A model generated the notes under the pieces. It had not been told where the DNA came from. It saw nothing but the letters and a program-made list of their open reading frames with translations, and did not search any database. A stretch of DNA of 19,261 nt. Origin: Russula earlei. Taxonomy: Eukaryota > Basidiomycota > Agaricomycetes > Russulales > Russulaceae. The position numbers and the translations under genes were made by a program. Positions 18,287 to 19,261 of this stretch are shown here, in pieces; positions within the stretch are counted from its first letter, which is position 1, and every line of letters starts with the position of its first letter. Location: contig JAGFNK010000882.1 of the NCBI GenBank assembly GCA_025769875.1, positions 1-19,261 on the forward strand, given 5' to 3'.

Positions 18287-18780
18287 ATCATCTAGATAGT
18301 TACAGGTGTTTTCAGGATATTTGAGAAGCCAGGGACAGAGGGTGTGGTTCATTGCTTGTTGGAAGGCTGCCAGGACATTGGTGAAGCCAAAGCCCATTTC
18401 CATAGGAATGAATGTGCCAAATTGGGTCTTGAAAGCCCCCTTATGTCAGTCTTCTGGGTGAATCAGGATGTTATTGTAGCCAGCTCTGACATCAAATTTG
18501 CTAAAGTTGGTTTTGCCCTTAGCTGGTGTAATTGTTCTTCCATGTTTGGTAAGGCATGGTAGTCAGGGATGGTGATGTTGTTGAGTTTTTGGTAGTCTAC
18601 TACCAATCATGGGGTGGTGCCATCCTTCTTTTGGATAAAGAAGATGGGGGAGACAAAGTCTGATACTCCATCTTTGATAAAACCCTTGGCTAGGTCTTCC
18701 TGTATTGTCTAGATAACTCTTGTTTTTTGTTGTGGGGGAGGGGGTAAGTTCAGCAATCAAGGAACTTGGGGGCATCAGGT
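18287..18780 (-). pseudogene. Gypsy reverse transcriptase, fingers/palm up to YLDD
   Basis: The segment would copy element RNA into cDNA. Minus-strand motifs: GFIKDGVSDFVSPIFFIQKK (fingers), VDYQKLNNITIPDYHALPN, KFDVRAGYNNI with the first catalytic Asp (about 18490), TQFGTFIPMEMGFGFTNVL with AAFQQAMN, and YLDD with the catalytic pair at 18287-18298. Both Asp motifs survive. The motifs are split over at least two frames: the shift lies between MEEQL..RAKP and KFDVRAG, and a stop follows HPED. The reading frame breaks at the GTCAC duplication immediately after YLDD, where the 1147-bp element inserted. Confidence 0.86.
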
Positions 18781-18781
18781 T

Positions 18782-19261
18782 TCAGGGTGATTGTGAAGTT
18801 GAGTTCTCCTCAACTGGGTGGGAGTTGTTTGGCTGCTTCTTCTGAGAAGACTTTCTGATGATGTGAATATTCTGGGGGATGGTGGTTGTTCTTATCTGTG
18901 CAATTTGGATTTTTGGTGGGTTCATCAGAGGTACAGGGGTGAGAAGGACCCCTAGGTGGTTTCTAAGGTGACCAGTGCTCCAGTTGACAAGGGGGTTTAA
19001 CACTTTCAAGAAGGGGTAGCCAAGAATCATTCTGTCTTCTCCTAAGTTTGTGACATAGAAGGTGAGAAGTTGAATGGTGGGGCCATGTTGTATGGCCATG
19101 TGGGTGTAATGGGTTAGTGCTCCCCCTTGATTACTAGTATGTCTACATTGATGATGGGTCTGGGGATTCTGAGAGGTTGGAGTGGGATTTGTAAATTTCC
19201 CACAATTCCTTGGCTGATGAAATTTTCTGTTGCTCCCTGTCTAGGAGTGCTTGGCCAGTCT
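18782..19261 (-). pseudogene. Gypsy retropepsin-like protease (partial, runs off the right edge)
   Basis: Minus strand: GATENFISQGIVGNLQIPLQ near 19225-19165, then LLTFYVTNLGEDRMILGYPF (about 19070-19010), LVNWSTGHL and a long linker to the RT. The ILGYPF block and the ENFIS block frame a pepsin-like fold that would process the polyprotein. The catalytic DSGA box reads RQGA, so the active site appears lost, and a frameshift with stop lies between INVDI and the 19099 open frame. Gag should lie to the right, outside the window. Confidence 0.78.

Larger units (their letters stand above)
12299..19261 (-). mobile_element. Degenerate chromodomain Ty3/gypsy retrotransposon, 3' part, with two nested insertions
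   Basis: Minus-strand order is protease, reverse transcriptase, RNase H, integrase, chromodomain, a long tail, then the 3' LTR. This order, with RT before integrase and a chromodomain at the integrase C-terminus, is diagnostic of Ty3/gypsy chromoviruses. Gag and the 5' LTR lie beyond the right edge. Nested insertions occupy 16415-16974 and 17135-18281. Frequent TGA/TAG codons and frameshifts show it is dead. CpG depletion and frequent CGA to TGA changes point to methylation-driven decay. Confidence 0.88.

Noticed and set aside
1..19261. A new defence or biosynthetic system
   Set aside because: Apart from the TRANK1-like gene, every recognisable coding block belongs to known transposon families, and no conserved multi-gene arrangement is visible.

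Overview
The window looks like a piece of a basidiomycete (probably Agaricomycete) nuclear genome. Support: very short GT..AG introns of about 45-60 nt with CTGAC/CTAAC branch sites, a TRANK1-like fungal gene, a SWIM-finger MULE transposase of a type common in mushroom genomes, and a chromodomain Ty3/gypsy element. Family names come from recognising motifs by eye; no database search was possible.

Layout. Bases 1-2349 (+) are the 3' part of a spliced host gene, a TRANK1-like UvrD-type helicase/TPR/ankyrin protein. Five C-terminal introns fit in phase, with one or more apparent frameshifts further upstream. Bases 2350-7830 are CpG-rich, largely non-coding or unrecognised DNA. They contain a 71-bp LTR-head hairpin (2919-2989) and a nearly perfect 406-bp foldback element (6548-6953) flanked by TTA.

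From about 7850 to the right edge the DNA is almost free of CpG and made of stacked transposons: a dead MULE with a doubled left end (7831-10996); an LTR on the minus strand whose U3 carries a 31-bp tandem repeat of CRE-like octamers (about 11057-11937); an LTR fragment on the plus strand (11954-12293); and a large minus-strand Ty3/gypsy element from its 3' LTR at 12299-12902 to the protease at the window edge (19261). Gag and the 5' LTR lie outside the window. Two later insertions split the gypsy reverse transcriptase: a 560-bp PIF/Harbinger-like MITE (16415-16974, TSD TAA) and a 1147-bp element (17135-18281, TSD GTCAC) directly after the YLDD codons. Removing each with one TSD copy rejoins the RT.

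How it fits together. This is a transposon graveyard next to one host gene. No defence, biosynthetic or CRISPR-type system is visible. The common thread is decay by CpG to TpG/CpA transitions. It plausibly explains nonsense TGA codons in the MULE and gypsy genes, loss of a catalytic Asp in the MULE, the only two mismatches of the foldback element, and the conversion of CRE-like sites. The most interesting items are the tandem enhancer-like repeat, the element with two outward-facing LTR-like promoters, and the long gypsy tail beyond the chromodomain that stops inside the LTR.
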